DNA from: Nitrospiraceae bacterium
GTDB lineage: Bacteria > Nitrospirota > Nitrospiria > Nitrospirales > Nitrospiraceae
NCBI GenBank assembly: GCA_005800255.1
Contig: SYGW01000055.1
Location: 1-14,969 of the forward strand
Length of the DNA: 14,969 nucleotides
Direction: 5' to 3'
Shown: piece by piece, positions 13,716 to 14,969 of the stretch
How positions within the stretch are numbered: the first letter of the stretch is position 1
Layout of the letters: the number at the start of each line of letters is the position of its first letter
Notes under the pieces: model-generated
Databases searched by the model: none
The model's input: the letters and a program-made list of their open reading frames with translations, nothing else
What the model was told of the DNA's origin: nothing
Program-made: the position numbers and the translations under genes

Positions 13716-14969
13716 ATGAAACAACATGACATTTTGATTGTCGGAGCAGGCCTCGCGGGGATGAGAGCGGCGGTTGCGGCTCCCCCTGATCTCGACGTGG
13801 CCGTGATGTCCAAGGTCCATCCGGTCCGGAGCCACTCCGTTGCGGCCCAGGGGGGCATCAACGCGGCGTTGGGGGAGGACGATTCCTGGGAAGCCCATGC
13901 CTTCGATACGGCGAAGGGCGGGCTCTATCTCGGCGATCAGGACGCGATCGAGGCCATGTGCCGCGAAGCCCCTGACGACATTTTTGAATTGGAGCGGCTG
14001 GGGGTCATCTTCAGCCGCGACGAGCAGGGCCGCATTGCTCAGCGTCCCTTCGGCGGAGCCGGGTTCCCCCGCACCTGTTACGCGGCAGACCGCACCGGCC
14101 ACGCCATCCTCCATGCCATGTACGAGCAGCTCCTCAAGCGGCGCATCGCCGTCTATGAGGAATGGTATGTCACTTCCTTGATCGTGGAAGACGGAGCTTG
14201 CCACGGGGTCGTGGCCTGGGACCTGATCCATGGAGGTTTGCAGACGATCAGGGCGAAAGCCGTCATCCTGGCTACGGGAGGCAGCGGCCGCGTCTTCCTG
14301 ACGAGCACGAATGCGGTGATCAATACCGGCGATGGGATGGCGCTCGCCTATCGTGCCGGTGCTCCACTGGCGGACATGGAATTCGTGCAGTTCCATCCCA
14401 CCACCCTCAAGGGCACGGGGATCCTCATTACCGAAGGGGCTCGCGGAGAGGGAGGCTACCTCCTGAATACGCTGGGCGAACGGTTTATGAAGACTTATGC
14501 CCCGCAGCAGATGGAGCTGGCCACCCGTTCCACCGTTTCCCTGGCCATCGGGCAGGAAATTCTTGAGGGCCGCGGGGTCGACGGTTGTGTGTTGTTGGAC
14601 CTGCGGCACCTGGGCCGCCAGCGCATTCTCGAACGGCTCCCTCAGATCCGGGAGCTCGCCATGGAGTTTGCCGGCCTCGATCCGATCGAGACTCCCATCC
14701 CTGTCCGTCCAGGGGCTCATTATCAGATGGGCGGAGTTCGGACCAATCAATGGGCTGAAACAGGCATCGCAGGACTGTACGCGGCAGGCGAATGTGCCTG
14801 CGTCAGCGTGCATGGCGCGAACCGGCTGGGGGGCAATTCGCTTTTGGAAACGATCGTGTTCGGCCGACGCGCCGGCATTCGGGCCGGAGATTATGTGCGC
14901 ACCGTCACATCGCGGCCTCTCAAAGCAGATCAGCTGAGTATCGAGCAGGCTCGCGTTCAGCGGTTGCTG
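13716..14969 (+). CDS. sdhA: Succinate dehydrogenase/fumarate reductase flavoprotein subunit, C-terminus outside window
   Basis: The first 418 residues of a flavoprotein that normally has about 570-600. It oxidises succinate or reduces fumarate in the TCA or reductive TCA cycle, bound to an iron-sulfur subunit and a membrane anchor on the cytoplasmic face. The FAD fold starts with [10 protein letters not shown] (6-15); H40 in [14 protein letters not shown] is the histidine that carries covalent FAD. Substrate-site elements are [19 protein letters not shown] (112-130), [23 protein letters not shown] with R243, H335 in HYQMGG, and [13 protein letters not shown] (366-378). Two starts are possible, ATG 13707 and ATG 13716; I prefer the latter because [10 protein letters not shown] is the usual length before the FAD loop. 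Neither has a ribosome site. Sequence cannot decide between sdhA and frdA roles. Confidence 0.93.
   Translation, partial: MKQHDILIVGAGLAGMRAAVAAPPDLDVAVMSKVHPVRSHSVAAQGGINAALGEDDSWEAHAFDTAKGGLYLGDQDAIEAMCREAPDDIFELERLGVIFSRDEQGRIAQRPFGGAGFPRTCYAADRTGHAILHAMYEQLLKRRIAVYEEWYVTSLIVEDGACHGVVAWDLIHGGLQTIRAKAVILATGGSGRVFLTSTNAVINTGDGMALAYRAGAPLADMEFVQFHPTTLKGTGILITEGARGEGGYLLNTLGERFMKTYAPQQMELATRSTVSLAIGQEILEGRGVDGCVLLDLRHLGRQRILERLPQIRELAMEFAGLDPIETPIPVRPGAHYQMGGVRTNQWAETGIAGLYAAGECACVSVHGANRLGGNSLLETIVFGRRAGIRAGDYVRTVTSRPLKADQLSIEQARVQRLL

Noticed and set aside
13539..14813. 424-codon minus-strand frame
   Set aside because: Antisense to the sdhA/frdA coding region, whose plus-strand product carries the complete FAD and substrate motifs.

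Overview
The window looks like chromosomal core DNA from a member of Nitrospirota, most likely Nitrospira. This is inferred from the overall protein resemblance, high GC content, frequent GTG starts and recurrent intergenic palindromes, not from any marker search. There are no tRNAs, rRNAs, transposases, phage genes or CRISPR arrays. Genes lie close together, often with overlapping stop/start codons.

Left plus-strand block (1-6536): the C-terminal end of a LOG-family nucleotide phosphoribohydrolase overlaps a metallo-beta-lactamase/beta-CASP hydrolase of RNase type. That gene overlaps an exported DmpA-like P1 aminopeptidase. After a 102-base gap with a weak promoter come a 75-residue unknown protein and a FIST sensor protein. 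These are followed by a tightly packed trio: an FKBP prolyl isomerase, the glycine-cleavage T protein (gcvT) and a Nudix (ADP-ribose pyrophosphatase-like) hydrolase. A strong hairpin closes the block.

Middle (6548-9022): a minus-strand gene encodes a tiny exported Lys/Asp-rich protein built on a 19-residue repeat. It is preceded by a good sigma-54-like -24/-12 element. Then come a mismatch-specific uracil-DNA glycosylase (mug), the enoyl-ACP reductase fabI with its own promoter, and convergent to it the ribosome-rescue hydrolase arfB. The fabI/arfB gap is filled by an interrupted inverted repeat.

Right (9102-14969): on the minus strand are a Tat-exported class V aminotransferase-like PLP enzyme with a clear sigma-70-type promoter and Shine-Dalgarno, and a full-length glycine dehydrogenase (gcvP). 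Divergent from gcvP is the flavoprotein subunit of succinate dehydrogenase/fumarate reductase, which runs off the window. The 324-base divergent gap holds a perfect 12-bp palindrome, two small hairpins and a 124-base long-hairpin element that resembles a dispersed palindromic repeat (MITE/REP-like).

Functionally the window joins one-carbon/glycine metabolism (gcvT and gcvP, with no gcvH in sight), the TCA or reductive TCA cycle, fatty-acid synthesis, and RNA, DNA and ribosome maintenance. Most of it is housekeeping. The least explained parts are the charged repeat protein with its regulatory region, the exported aminotransferase, and the two intergenic palindromic elements.
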